Shown here piece after piece: positions 49,872 through 57,235 of a stretch of DNA of 57,235 nt. The notes under the pieces were generated by a model. It did no database searches, was not told the DNA's origin, and was given only the letters and a program-made list of their open reading frames with translations. The position numbers were made by a program, and so were the translations under genes. The DNA comes from a virus: positions 1 through 57,235 of IMG/VR virus record IMGVR_UViG_3300027747_001100. One strand, given 5' to 3'. Each line of letters begins with the position of its first letter. Position 1 is the first letter of the stretch.

Positions 49872-52435
49872 TGCCTGAAATGCCAATTGAACAAGACTAT
49901 GGTCGTTATATAGAAGGTCAAGAGTCAGTCAACAATGAGAACAACCTTGAAGGTGAAGAGTCTATTTATGAGATCTTCGATCAGCCTTCTGATGTAGAAG
50001 AGCTTGAAGATGGCTCTGCAATTGTTAAGCTTAGTGATCTAAAAGGCCCTGAAGAGAACCCTGACTTCTACGAAAACTTAGCTGAGTCGATTCCATCTTA
50101 TGAGCTAGACAAAATTGCTCTTAAGTTTCTAGATCTAATTGATAAAGATAAACAAGCTCGTGAAGAGCGTGACAAGCAATATGAAGAAGGATTACGTCGC
50201 ACAGGACTAGGCCATGATGCCCCTGGCGGTGCTCAGTTCCAAGGAGCTTCCAAGGTAGTCCATCCAATTATGGCAGAAGCATGTGTGGACTTTGCTGCGA
50301 AAGCAGTTAAGGAATTGTTCCCACCTGACGGACCTGTTAAAACCAAGATCATTGGTGAAACTACAGAAGCTAAAGTTGAAAAAGCCGAGCGTAAGCGCGA
50401 CTACATGAACTGGCAGCTAACAGAGCAAATTGAAGAGTATCGAGACGAGCAAGAGCAGATGCTAACGCAATTGCCACTTGGCGGTTCTCAGTTTATGAAG
50501 CTCTGGTATGATGACCAAAAGAAACGGCCTTGTGCCGAGTTTGTGCCAATTGATAACATCTACTTGCCATTTTCTGCAGGTAACTTTTATACAGCAGCTC
50601 GTGTTACTGAAGTCCAAGATATTACCGAAGAAGAGTTTGAGATTCGTATATCTTCAAATCTTTACACTGACATTAACGTGTTTAGAACAACTGAACTGCC
50701 TGAAGAGTCTAAGCCTGAAAAAGCAAACAATAAGATCGAAGGACGTTCATCAAAGTCTGACAACATAGACGGTATACGTCGTGTGTACCACATCACCACA
50801 TGGCTTGAGTTAGAAGATGACAAGTTTTCTAATGCAGAAAGAGCACCGTACATTCTTATGATTGATGAGAATGAGCGGTGTGTTGTAGGCCTTTATAGGA
50901 ACTGGGAAGATGGAGACGACACATATACTAAGTTGGATTGGATCATTGAGTTTAAATTCATTCCTTGGCGTGGGGCTTATGCTATCGGTTTGCCTCATCT
51001 CATTGGTGGTCTTTCTGCTGCTCTTACTGGCGCATTGCGTGCTTTATTGGATTCTGCACACATTAATACTGCTCCTACCATGCTCAAACTCAAAGGAGCC
51101 AAGATCAGTGGACAAAGCCAAACAATCGAGCCAACACAAGTAGCCGAAATAGAAGGTGCGCCAGGAGTAGATGATGTTCGTAAAATCGCCATGCCAGTTC
51201 CATTTAACCAGCCAAGCCCAGTGCTATTCTCTTTACTCGGATGGCTTAACGATGCAGCGAAAGGCGTGGTTACAACATCAGAAGAGAAGATCGCCGATGC
51301 AGGCAACAACATGCCTGTTGGTACAGCCCAAGCTCTCATCGAGCAAGGCGCATCGGTTTACTCTTCAATCCATGCAAGACTGCATGATTCGCAAAAACGA
51401 GTCTTTAAGATTCTGGCACGACTCAATCGCTGGTATTTGGATGAGCAACGTAAAGTTGATATGCCTGAAGGCTTGGAAGTTAGCCCTGAAGACTTTACTG
51501 TTAATACCGATATTGTTCCTGTGTCTGATCCTCATATCTTTGCAGAAAGTCAACGCTATGCTCAGATTCAGACTCTTGCAGCAAGAGCACAAGCAAACCC
51601 CGACTTATACAATCGTCTTGCAGTGGAAAAACGTATCCTCAAACAGATCAAACTACCTGATGTAAATGAAGTATTGCCTGACCCACAAGATGTAAAAGAT
51701 ATGAATGCCGCATTGGAAAACGTAGCAATGACACTAGGCAAACCTGCTGGTGCATTCCCAATGCAAGACCATTTAGCACATTTACAAGTGCACTTAGACT
51801 ATCTAAAAGATCCAATGTATGGAGCAAACCCAATCATTGCACCGGCATTTATACCACAATGCTTAGAGCATATTAAGCAGCATTTAACATTGTGGTACTT
51901 AAACCAAATGGACGGATATACTTCAGCGGCATTGGATAGACCGTTTAATGTGCTTAAAGTAGAGCCTATCATGAGAGAAGCTCAGCAATTGTTAGCAGCT
52001 GCTGGACAACACGTTCATCAAGATGTGCAGCAACAATTGGCAGGCATACAACCAATGGTTCAAGCAGCATTACAAATGTTGCAACAAACTAAGCAACAGC
52101 AACCACAAGACCCAAGTGTTCAAGCAATTGTTCAGACTCAGATGGCTGAAACGCAGCGTAAAGCTCAAGCGGATCAAGCAAGAGCACAGATTGACAATAA
52201 GAAGATCGATGCTGATATGAAGAAAGCAACTGATCGTCTAATTGCTGATGAGCAGATGAAAGCAGCTGAGTTAACGCATGACATCAACACATTAACAATT
52301 GAGCGGAAATACGAACTTCAACAAGCTCAACAAGATCAAATGGCAGCAATGCAGCAAGCCGAGCAGCAAAAACAGTCTGAAGCTCAAGCAGCAATGCCAG
52401 CACCTCAGACTGCTCAACAACCAGTCCAACCTTAG
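49871..52435 (+). CDS. portal protein
   Basis: The product has 854 residues. GASKVVHPIMAEACVDFAAK followed by AVKELFPPDGPVKTKI, then a helical body with GALRALLDSAHINTAPTMLK, and FNQPSPVLFSLLGWLNDAAK-type segments, is the pattern of large portals of podovirus-like phages. The C-terminus is long and Gln-rich, with coiled coils (ADQARAQIDNKKIDADMKKA). The N-terminal EELEDGSAIVKL, EENPDF is similar to the scaffold N-terminus. It forms the DNA gate at one capsid vertex. The start overlaps the previous stop by one base. Confidence 0.9.
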   Translation: MPEMPIEQDYGRYIEGQESVNNENNLEGEESIYEIFDQPSDVEELEDGSAIVKLSDLKGPEENPDFYENLAESIPSYELDKIALKFLDLIDKDKQAREERDKQYEEGLRRTGLGHDAPGGAQFQGASKVVHPIMAEACVDFAAKAVKELFPPDGPVKTKIIGETTEAKVEKAERKRDYMNWQLTEQIEEYRDEQEQMLTQLPLGGSQFMKLWYDDQKKRPCAEFVPIDNIYLPFSAGNFYTAARVTEVQDITEEEFEIRISSNLYTDINVFRTTELPEESKPEKANNKIEGRSSKSDNIDGIRRVYHITTWLELEDDKFSNAERAPYILMIDENERCVVGLYRNWEDGDDTYTKLDWIIEFKFIPWRGAYAIGLPHLIGGLSAALTGALRALLDSAHINTAPTMLKLKGAKISGQSQTIEPTQVAEIEGAPGVDDVRKIAMPVPFNQPSPVLFSLLGWLNDAAKGVVTTSEEKIADAGNNMPVGTAQALIEQGASVYSSIHARLHDSQKRVFKILARLNRWYLDEQRKVDMPEGLEVSPEDFTVNTDIVPVSDPHIFAESQRYAQIQTLAARAQANPDLYNRLAVEKRILKQIKLPDVNEVLPDPQDVKDMNAALENVAMTLGKPAGAFPMQDHLAHLQVHLDYLKDPMYGANPIIAPAFIPQCLEHIKQHLTLWYLNQMDGYTSAALDRPFNVLKVEPIMREAQQLLAAAGQHVHQDVQQQLAGIQPMVQAALQMLQQTKQQQPQDPSVQAIVQTQMAETQRKAQADQARAQIDNKKIDADMKKATDRLIADEQMKAAELTHDINTLTIERKYELQQAQQDQMAAMQQAEQQKQSEAQAAMPAPQTAQQPVQP

Positions 52436-52444
52436 GAGATAGAC

Positions 52445-52726
52445 ATGACTGAAGCAATTAACGCCCATAAAAAGATGGCTATGGGTATTACAGAGGGCAA
52501 TGTGATGAAGAAGGGCGGAGCCGTTAAGCGTTATGCCAGCGGTGGCGCAGTTTCTGAATCAAAAGCAGCAAACCTTCCAGCAATGGGTGACAAACGCAAT
52601 GCGGGTGTTGACTTTAATGCAGGTAAGGCTAAAGTAGCAACCATGAAAAAAGGTGGAATGACTAAAAAGCCTTCGATCATGATCGCAGTGGCGATCCCTA
52701 AAAAGAGCGCTGGCCGAGGCCGTTAA
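52445..52726 (+). CDS. small basic Lys/Gly protein with KxGG motifs
   Basis: The product has 93 residues. It contains NVMKKGGAVKRYASGGAVSE, ATMKKGGMTKKPSI and a basic end (IPKKSAGRGR). It has the Lys-x-Gly-Gly motif also seen in the 512, 1646, 16671 and 45435 genes. It lies between portal and GroES-like genes and overlaps the next gene by one base. It could be a small head protein or bind DNA. The family is not recognised. Confidence 0.65.
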   Translation: MTEAINAHKKMAMGITEGNVMKKGGAVKRYASGGAVSESKAANLPAMGDKRNAGVDFNAGKAKVATMKKGGMTKKPSIMIAVAIPKKSAGRGR

Positions 52727-52914
52727 TGCAATTTATTAATGTCTTCATTGGGAGGATTAACGAGAAAAAGCAAGAAATTGCTGAAGCAATGGTAAACGGT
52801 AATTGTGTAAACTTTGAAAGTTACCAGAGACTCGTTGGTCAAAGCATAGGCCTGCAAGAGGCCTTGAATGTTTTAAATGACTTATTAGAAGAGGACAAAA
52901 AAGATGTCGAATGA
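52726..52914 (+). CDS. small helical protein of 62 residues
   Basis: The product is helical (FIGRINEKKQEIAEAMVNGN, YQRLVGQSIGLQEALNVLND), with an acidic end. It is tightly packed: a one-base overlap before and an 11-base overlap after. Small helical proteins of this kind occur beside portal genes in related phages, with unknown role. Confidence 0.65.
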   Translation: MQFINVFIGRINEKKQEIAEAMVNGNCVNFESYQRLVGQSIGLQEALNVLNDLLEEDKKDVE

Positions 52915-53326
52915 CATGGAACAAACGCTTGAAGAAGCGTTTCCAATAGTAGACCCACTCATGGCACCTTACGGTGCAAGAGTCCTTGTTCAGTTAAGGG
53001 CTGTAAAAGAGAAGGTTACTAGCGCTGGGATTTATATTCCAGAAGAAGTAAAAGAAACAGAGAAGTGGAACACGATGATCGGTAAAGTAATTGCCATCGG
53101 ACCTTTAGCATTTTGTATGCGTGAAAGTGCAGAACCTTGGCCTGAAGGAGCATGGGCTAAAGTTGGTGACTTTGTACGTGTACCAAAATGGGGTGGGGAT
53201 CGTTGGGAAATTGACTTTAAAGATGAGCAAGGCGCTAAAGGTAAAGCATTATTTACATTCTTTAACGACCATGAACTTATTGGCAAAGTAACCGGTGACC
53301 CTCGTGATATTAAAGCATTCATTTAA
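52904..53326 (+). CDS. GroES/Cpn10-like co-chaperonin
   Basis: The product has 140 residues. PYGARVLVQLRAVKEKVTSA, GIYIPEEVKE, IGKVIAIGPLAF, WAKVGDFVRVPKWGGDRW and FFNDHELIGKV match the GroES beta-barrel order (GDRVLV, GGIxxP, GxVxAxGxG, GDxVLFxxY, lxExdIl). A mobile-loop-like segment near residues 33-50 (KEKVTSAGIYIPEEV) would bind GroEL. Phage co-chaperonins such as T4 gp31 are known to fold the capsid protein. The gene lies between portal and scaffold genes, fitting that role. No GroEL is encoded. Confidence 0.8.
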   Translation: MSNDMEQTLEEAFPIVDPLMAPYGARVLVQLRAVKEKVTSAGIYIPEEVKETEKWNTMIGKVIAIGPLAFCMRESAEPWPEGAWAKVGDFVRVPKWGGDRWEIDFKDEQGAKGKALFTFFNDHELIGKVTGDPRDIKAFI

Positions 53327-53347
53327 AGTTTTGAAAGGACAAACTGT

Positions 53348-54319
53348 ATGAATCCGACTGAAAAGATGGAAATGCAAGTGGAAGAATCACAAGATGGTAG
53401 TGCAATTGTTGCATTGCCTGAAGGAGAAGAAAATCCGCAAGTAGTAGCAAACAGTAATGATCAAGATGATTTTGATGATGACAATGATGATGCATTAGAT
53501 CATCAAGATGCAAAGAGCGATGACTCTGATCAAAATAGCATGACGATCGAAGAACTTCGCAATACAAGACGTGAAGAGCGACGTTTACGCCGTAAGATTC
53601 ATAAACAAAAGAATAATCATTTAGTTGATGCACTAAAGAAGCAGAATGCTGATCTATCTAACCGACTGGCAGCAGTTGAGAAGAAGACATCAGGTGCTGA
53701 ATTAGCTCGTGTGGACAAGGCAATTGAAGATGCTGGTGTTCAGGTCGAGTACGCCAAGATGAAAATGAAAGAAGCAGTGTCCATCAGTGACGGTGAAGGA
53801 CTAGCTAAAGCACAAGAGCTATGGTACGAATCAAAGAGAAAGATGGAATCTCTTGAGACACTAAAGCAAAATGCCACAAAGCACATGTCTCAAACTAATC
53901 AGAACATTCAAGCGCCGGACCCAATGGTTCAGAGATTGGCCGCTGATTGGATGGAAGACAACCCATGGTATGACCCAAACGGTCGAAATGAAGAGTCACA
54001 GATTGCTCAGATGATTGATAAGCGATTGACAGAAGAAGGGTTTGACCCCACTTCTGAAGATTATTGGGATGAACTTGATTCTAGAATGAGAAGATATATG
54101 CCTAGACAGCAAAGCAACCAAAAAGCTGCAAGGCCTAGATCTGTTATGACTAGTTCAGGCAGAGACTCAACTGCAACAACTAAATCTAATGAGTTTAGAC
54201 TCAGTCCAGATCGTGTTGCGGCAATCAAAGAAGCAGGATTGTGGGATAACCCACAAACTCGTCAAAATGCCATTCGGAAGTATGCCGAGTGGGACCGTAA
54301 CAATAAGAATAGAGGTTAA
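53348..54319 (+). CDS. scaffolding protein
   Basis: The product has 323 residues. The acidic N-terminus (EESQDGSAIVALPEGEENPQ, then an Asp-rich run) is followed by coiled coils (EELRNTRREERRLRRKIHKQ, SNRLAAVEKK, ARVDKAIEDAGVQVEYAKMK) and a C-terminal part (WMEDNPWYDPNGRNEESQIA, AAIKEAGLWDNPQTRQNAIR). This is the usual composition and place of a scaffold: before the decoration and capsid genes, after portal. It would guide capsid assembly and then leave. Confidence 0.8.
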   Translation: MNPTEKMEMQVEESQDGSAIVALPEGEENPQVVANSNDQDDFDDDNDDALDHQDAKSDDSDQNSMTIEELRNTRREERRLRRKIHKQKNNHLVDALKKQNADLSNRLAAVEKKTSGAELARVDKAIEDAGVQVEYAKMKMKEAVSISDGEGLAKAQELWYESKRKMESLETLKQNATKHMSQTNQNIQAPDPMVQRLAADWMEDNPWYDPNGRNEESQIAQMIDKRLTEEGFDPTSEDYWDELDSRMRRYMPRQQSNQKAARPRSVMTSSGRDSTATTKSNEFRLSPDRVAAIKEAGLWDNPQTRQNAIRKYAEWDRNNKNRG

Positions 54320-54321
54320 TC

Positions 54322-54855
54322 ATGGAACAACGTATTAAGAAAAATCTACATGCAGGCCGTGAAAGCCGTGGTGCAGAAGACAGAGCAAGAACTGAACCTG
54401 CAGAGAAGTTTGTCTCCAATGAAGAGAAACGTAGAATGTTCAGAAATGAGTGGGTTCAAGAAGCTTTGCCTACTCCTCCGGAAATTCCTGGTTTTCATCT
54501 TTGCTGGCTTGCAACCAATAATCAGTATGACCCAATTCATAAGCGTATGCGTATGGGCTATACACCAGTTCGTGCTGATGAGATGCCAGGATTCGAGAAC
54601 TATCGAGTCAAGGCTGGTGAACAAGAAGGCTTTATTGCATGTAATGAAATGATGCTTTATAAACTTCCTGAAGAAGTTTATCAAGACATTATGGCAGAAA
54701 TGCATCACCATGCACCAATGGATGAGCAAGAAAAGATCAAAGTGCAACAAGATCAACTTCTAAATGCCAAGGACAGTAACGGTAAGCGTCTTGGTTCTAT
54801 AGAAGGCGACGGTATGGAATTTGACTTAAGCCGTAAAACTCCGAAATTTGATTAA
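54322..54855 (+). CDS. conserved-type head-region protein
   Basis: The product has 177 residues. The centre reads IPGFHLCWLATNNQYDPIHK followed by RMRMGYTPVRADEMPGF, a pattern I recall from phage genes next to capsid genes. The ends are charged. It lies two bases after the scaffold gene, before a hairpin-rich gap. Possible role: head completion or minor capsid protein. Confidence 0.65.
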   Translation: MEQRIKKNLHAGRESRGAEDRARTEPAEKFVSNEEKRRMFRNEWVQEALPTPPEIPGFHLCWLATNNQYDPIHKRMRMGYTPVRADEMPGFENYRVKAGEQEGFIACNEMMLYKLPEEVYQDIMAEMHHHAPMDEQEKIKVQQDQLLNAKDSNGKRLGSIEGDGMEFDLSRKTPKFD

Positions 54856-54865
54856 AAATAGTTGT

Positions 54866-54985
54866 GAACACCGTGTTCTTTTCTCAGAGCACGGTGTTAA
54901 AATGCTCTCATATATTTAAGCGGAGTAGTTATTCGCTTAGTCAAGTCCAACGACTTAAAATTGCGGTAATAGCAATTTTGCCATT
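54866..54985. other. leader of the decoration/capsid genes with two hairpins
   Basis: The 187-base gap 54856-55042 has two stems. AACACCGTG/CACGGTGTT (nine pairs, large loop) lies near 54870-54900; AAAATTGC/GCAATTTT (eight pairs, loop GGTAATA) near 54957-54979. The first is not followed by a T-run. The second ends in TTTT but is followed by GCC. They may be processing signals or weak terminators, as often found before highly expressed capsid genes. AAGGAG then precedes the start at 55043. Confidence 0.55.
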
Positions 54986-55042
54986 CAGCTTTGTAGAAAG
55001 CAGAAAACTTAATTTTTATTGACCCATTTTAAGGAGCAACTT

Positions 55043-55609
55043 ATGTCTGCAACATCTGCACCATTTGGCATGCGCCCTGTGTACCATCCGACTGGTTTGG
55101 ATCGTGCTTTTGTGCTAGCAAATGGTATTACTTCGGGCTATGCCCAAAACTTATTAAAAGGTCAACCTGTCTATCTGTCTGGTGGTGTTATCGTCCGTTC
55201 TGACGGTACTGACACAATCCAAGGCGCATTTGACGGTGTTGAATGGACCGACACAACTGGTCGTCGTCGTGTAAGTAACTATTGGCCTGCTAGTACTTCT
55301 GGCACATCAATCGTTGCTTATTTCTACCAAGATCAGCAAATCGTATACGAGATTCAATCTGATGCAACTTTGGCACAAACCTCTATTGGTAGCCAATTTG
55401 ACATTAGCTCTCCATACGCCGGTTCAACAACTACTGGTCTTTCAGCCTGCACATTGAGTGCAAGTTCTGGTACAACCAGCGGTAACAATCTCCTTCGCGT
55501 GATTGACATTGCTCCGTATCCGGACAACAACTGGGGCGATGCATATGTCATCGTACGTGTTCAAATCTCGCAACAGCAGTTTACTGCTAACGTTGCAGCC
55601 ATTAGTTAA
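55043..55609 (+). CDS. capsid decoration protein candidate
   Basis: ATG 55043 has AAGGAG at good spacing; the frame upstream to 55019 is not needed. The product has 188 residues and begins MSATSAPFGMRPVYHPTGLD. It contains YAQNLLKGQPVYLSGG and DTIQGAFDGVEWTDTTGRR, the order known from head decoration proteins that precede the capsid gene in many phages. It would sit on the capsid surface. It directly precedes the major capsid gene by 12 bases. Confidence 0.7.
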   Translation: MSATSAPFGMRPVYHPTGLDRAFVLANGITSGYAQNLLKGQPVYLSGGVIVRSDGTDTIQGAFDGVEWTDTTGRRRVSNYWPASTSGTSIVAYFYQDQQIVYEIQSDATLAQTSIGSQFDISSPYAGSTTTGLSACTLSASSGTTSGNNLLRVIDIAPYPDNNWGDAYVIVRVQISQQQFTANVAAIS

Positions 55610-55621
55610 GGAGAGTAGAAC

Positions 55622-56536
55622 ATGGCAGCTCCGATGAGAAGTACGGATTTCCGTTCAATTGTAGAACCAATCCTAAATGAAGCTTTTGATGGTGTATATG
55701 ACCAACGTGCAGACGAATGGTCTACTGTATTCCGTGAACAAGCTGGTATCCCACGCAACTACCACGAAGAACCAGTGTTGTACGGTTTTGGTGCCGCTCC
55801 TCAGTTACCTGATGGCAGCCCAGTAACCTATCAACAAGGTGGCGTGTTGTTCTTGCAGCGTTATGTTTACCAAGTATTCGGCTTGGCATTTGCTTTAACC
55901 AAAGTATTGGTTGAAGACGGTGACCACATCCGTATTGGTCAAGTATACGCTAAGCACTTAGCTCAATCATTGGTGGAAACCAAAGAATTGCTTTGTGCTA
56001 ACATCTTGAACCGCGCGTTTAACTCAGCTTACACTGGTGGCGATGGCGTTCAGTTATCCTCGAATGCTCACCCAATCGTGTCAGGCACTGCAAGCAACTT
56101 GTTAAGCACAGCCGCTAACTTGTCACAAACATCTCTAGAGCAGATGTTGATTCAAGTTCGTCAAGCTGCAGATAACAACGGTAAGAAAATCCGTTTGCAA
56201 CCACTAAAACTGGTTGTTGCACCGGGTAACGTCTTCCAAGCTGAAGTGTTATTGAAGTCAGTTTTACGTACTGGTACCGCTAACAATGACATCAACCCGA
56301 TCAAATCGATTGGTTTGTTGCCTGAAGGCGCAACAGTAATTAGCCGTTTGACATCAGCCACAAACTGGTGGGTACAAACAGATGCCCCAGAAGGTATGAA
56401 ACTCTTGATGCGTCGTGCATTGGAAAAGACCATGGAAGGCGATTTCGAAACCGACTCCATGCGTTATAAAGCCACTGAGCGTTACATCCCGGGTTGGACC
56501 GACTGGCGTTCCATGTACGGAACTCCTGGCGTTTAA
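55622..56536 (+). CDS. major capsid protein
   Basis: The product has 304 residues. It starts MAAPMRSTDFRSIVEPILNE, with GVLFLQRYVYQVFGLAFALT, a middle helix (HLAQSLVETKELLCANILNR) and a C-terminal strand region (ISRLTSATNWWVQTDAPEGM, LLMRRALEKTMEGDFETDSM). This fits a HK97-fold capsid protein of the Mu gpT-like kind. Strong SD (AAGGAGAGTAGAAC), use of common codons and a strong terminator just after are consistent with high expression. Confidence 0.85.
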   Translation: MAAPMRSTDFRSIVEPILNEAFDGVYDQRADEWSTVFREQAGIPRNYHEEPVLYGFGAAPQLPDGSPVTYQQGGVLFLQRYVYQVFGLAFALTKVLVEDGDHIRIGQVYAKHLAQSLVETKELLCANILNRAFNSAYTGGDGVQLSSNAHPIVSGTASNLLSTAANLSQTSLEQMLIQVRQAADNNGKKIRLQPLKLVVAPGNVFQAEVLLKSVLRTGTANNDINPIKSIGLLPEGATVISRLTSATNWWVQTDAPEGMKLLMRRALEKTMEGDFETDSMRYKATERYIPGWTDWRSMYGTPGV

Positions 56537-56544
56537 TGCAGCTT

Positions 56545-56575
56545 GGGGCTAGGTCAAAAGCTTAGCCCCTTTTTT
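56545..56575 (+). terminator. intrinsic terminator after the capsid gene
   Basis: GGGGCTA/TAGCCCC stem with an 11-base loop followed by six T. It lies eight bases after the capsid stop and would reduce transcription into the next gene. Confidence 0.85.
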
Positions 56576-56608
56576 AATATTGTCTAAGCTTTTCAAGGAG
56601 AAAGACGC

Positions 56609-57235
56609 ATGCCACAATTTTCAGATGACTTATTTCTAGGTCCAGCAACAACTTACATGGGTACAGGTATTCGCCCATACACAACAACTTTCACAGGTAC
56701 GATTTCAACAACAACATTAAACGTTACTGCTTTACTGCAAGGCGCGCCATTAGTTTTAGGCATGTATGTTGACGGTACAAGCGTAACTGATGGTTCATAT
56801 ATTACAGCATTCGGTACAGGTACTGGCGGTACAGGTACTTATACATTAAGTGCTTCTTCTACAGTTTCTAGTGCTGCAACATTAACAGCTCATACAAACA
56901 TTCCTTTTGATAACCCTGCTCCAATGAGCATAGGTGTTGGCCCACTAGGTCGCGTTTATGTTTGGGATATCGTTCCACAAGCTAAAGGTAATGCTAACCT
57001 TGTTGCTGCTGCAATTACAACAGCTGCAAACTTAACATTAGTTGCAGGAACTTCTGTTAAACTAGTAACATTGCCTAATGGCACAACTGGTTACCAACTA
57101 GATTGCCCACGTGCAGTTAGCGTAACCACTGGTGCAGGTGCCCCTACTTCTGTTAATATTACAGTTTCAGGCTATGACTATTATGGCCAAGCCATGAGTG
57201 AAGTAATCGCTACAGGCACCGTGGCTTCTACTACA
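56609..57235 (+). CDS. virion structural protein, N-terminal part (continues at the left end)
   Basis: ATG 56609 follows AAGGAGAAAGACGC. The 209 codons present run into the window end and continue in frame at base 146. The N-terminus [20 protein letters not shown] is followed by a beta repeat of the kind [39 protein letters not shown], seen in many phage fibre and neck proteins. It lies right after the capsid gene and its terminator. A head or neck fibre role is inferred. Confidence 0.75.
   Translation, partial: MPQFSDDLFLGPATTYMGTGIRPYTTTFTGTISTTTLNVTALLQGAPLVLGMYVDGTSVTDGSYITAFGTGTGGTGTYTLSASSTVSSAATLTAHTNIPFDNPAPMSIGVGPLGRVYVWDIVPQAKGNANLVAAAITTAANLTLVAGTSVKLVTLPNGTTGYQLDCPRAVSVTTGAGAPTSVNITVSGYDYYGQAMSEVIATGTVASTT

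Noticed and set aside
1-57235. tRNA genes, integrase, repressor or transposase
   Set aside because: Reading both strands, I saw no cloverleaf-like sequence with a CCA-type end and no protein with tyrosine/serine recombinase, CI-like or DDE motifs; a tRNA scan would be needed to be certain.

Overview
The window is an essentially complete circular map of a tailed double-stranded DNA bacteriophage. The last 126 bases (57110-57235) repeat bases 20-145 exactly, and reading across the join restores one continuous gene, so the unique circle is about 57.1 kb. The 19 bases at the far left differ from the matching right-end copy mostly at synonymous codon positions. That pattern suggests an assembly from a mixed natural population rather than a clonal isolate. 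I see no integrase, repressor, tRNA, rRNA, insertion sequence or CRISPR array, so a strictly lytic, AT-rich phage is the simplest reading. The host is not identifiable from the sequence; a Gram-negative host is likely from the M15 endolysin, the 3-TM holin and the lipoprotein.

Layout. (1) 43.5-57.2 kb and across the join to 24.95 kb, rightward: packaging and virion genes. The order is small and large terminase, a 1478-residue virion-region protein, portal, a GroES-like co-chaperonin, scaffold, decoration protein, major capsid protein, head-tail connectors, a large set of fibre genes with repeats and their assembly partners, a lysis cassette (coiled-coil/TM protein, holin, M15 endolysin), further connector and tail proteins, and four large internal or ejection-type proteins including an M23 peptidase domain. 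No tape-measure, tail-tube or sheath gene is evident, and large ejection-like proteins are present, which together suggest a short-tailed (podovirus-like) particle. (2) 25.0-26.3 kb, rightward: an HTH-metallophosphoesterase fusion and a SprT-like metalloprotease. (3) 39.66 down to 26.3 kb, leftward: early and metabolic genes. These are a family A DNA polymerase with 3'-5' exonuclease, a Cas4/RecB-like nuclease, a VRR-NUC nuclease, a SNF2-type helicase, a possible ssDNA-binding protein, and a nucleotide-metabolism set (ThyX-like, dCMP deaminase, MazG-like, HD 5'-deoxynucleotidase, nucleoside deoxyribosyltransferase, DUF6378, phosphoribosyltransferase). Many very small proteins, several with one membrane segment, sit among them. 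(4) 39.87-43.32 kb, rightward: a small conserved protein, a DUF932 protein and a primase-like/D5-like helicase.

The genes work as a replication programme (polymerase, helicases, nucleases, dNTP supply) running leftward from a divergent control region near 39.7 kb, and a virion programme running rightward from the terminase. Two non-coding systems stand out. One is a cluster of about ten TTGTAAC motifs with an AT-rich stretch between the helicase and the small terminase (candidate origin or pac site). The other is a paired AAGTAAACA motif in front of each of the three leftward transcription units, twice bracketing a TATAAT box. Also notable are a recurrent Lys-x-Gly-Gly motif shared by five otherwise unrelated virion-region proteins, and eight small genes of 33-52 codons fitted tightly between larger genes by stop/start overlaps. 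All functions are assigned from motifs read by eye; no database search was possible.
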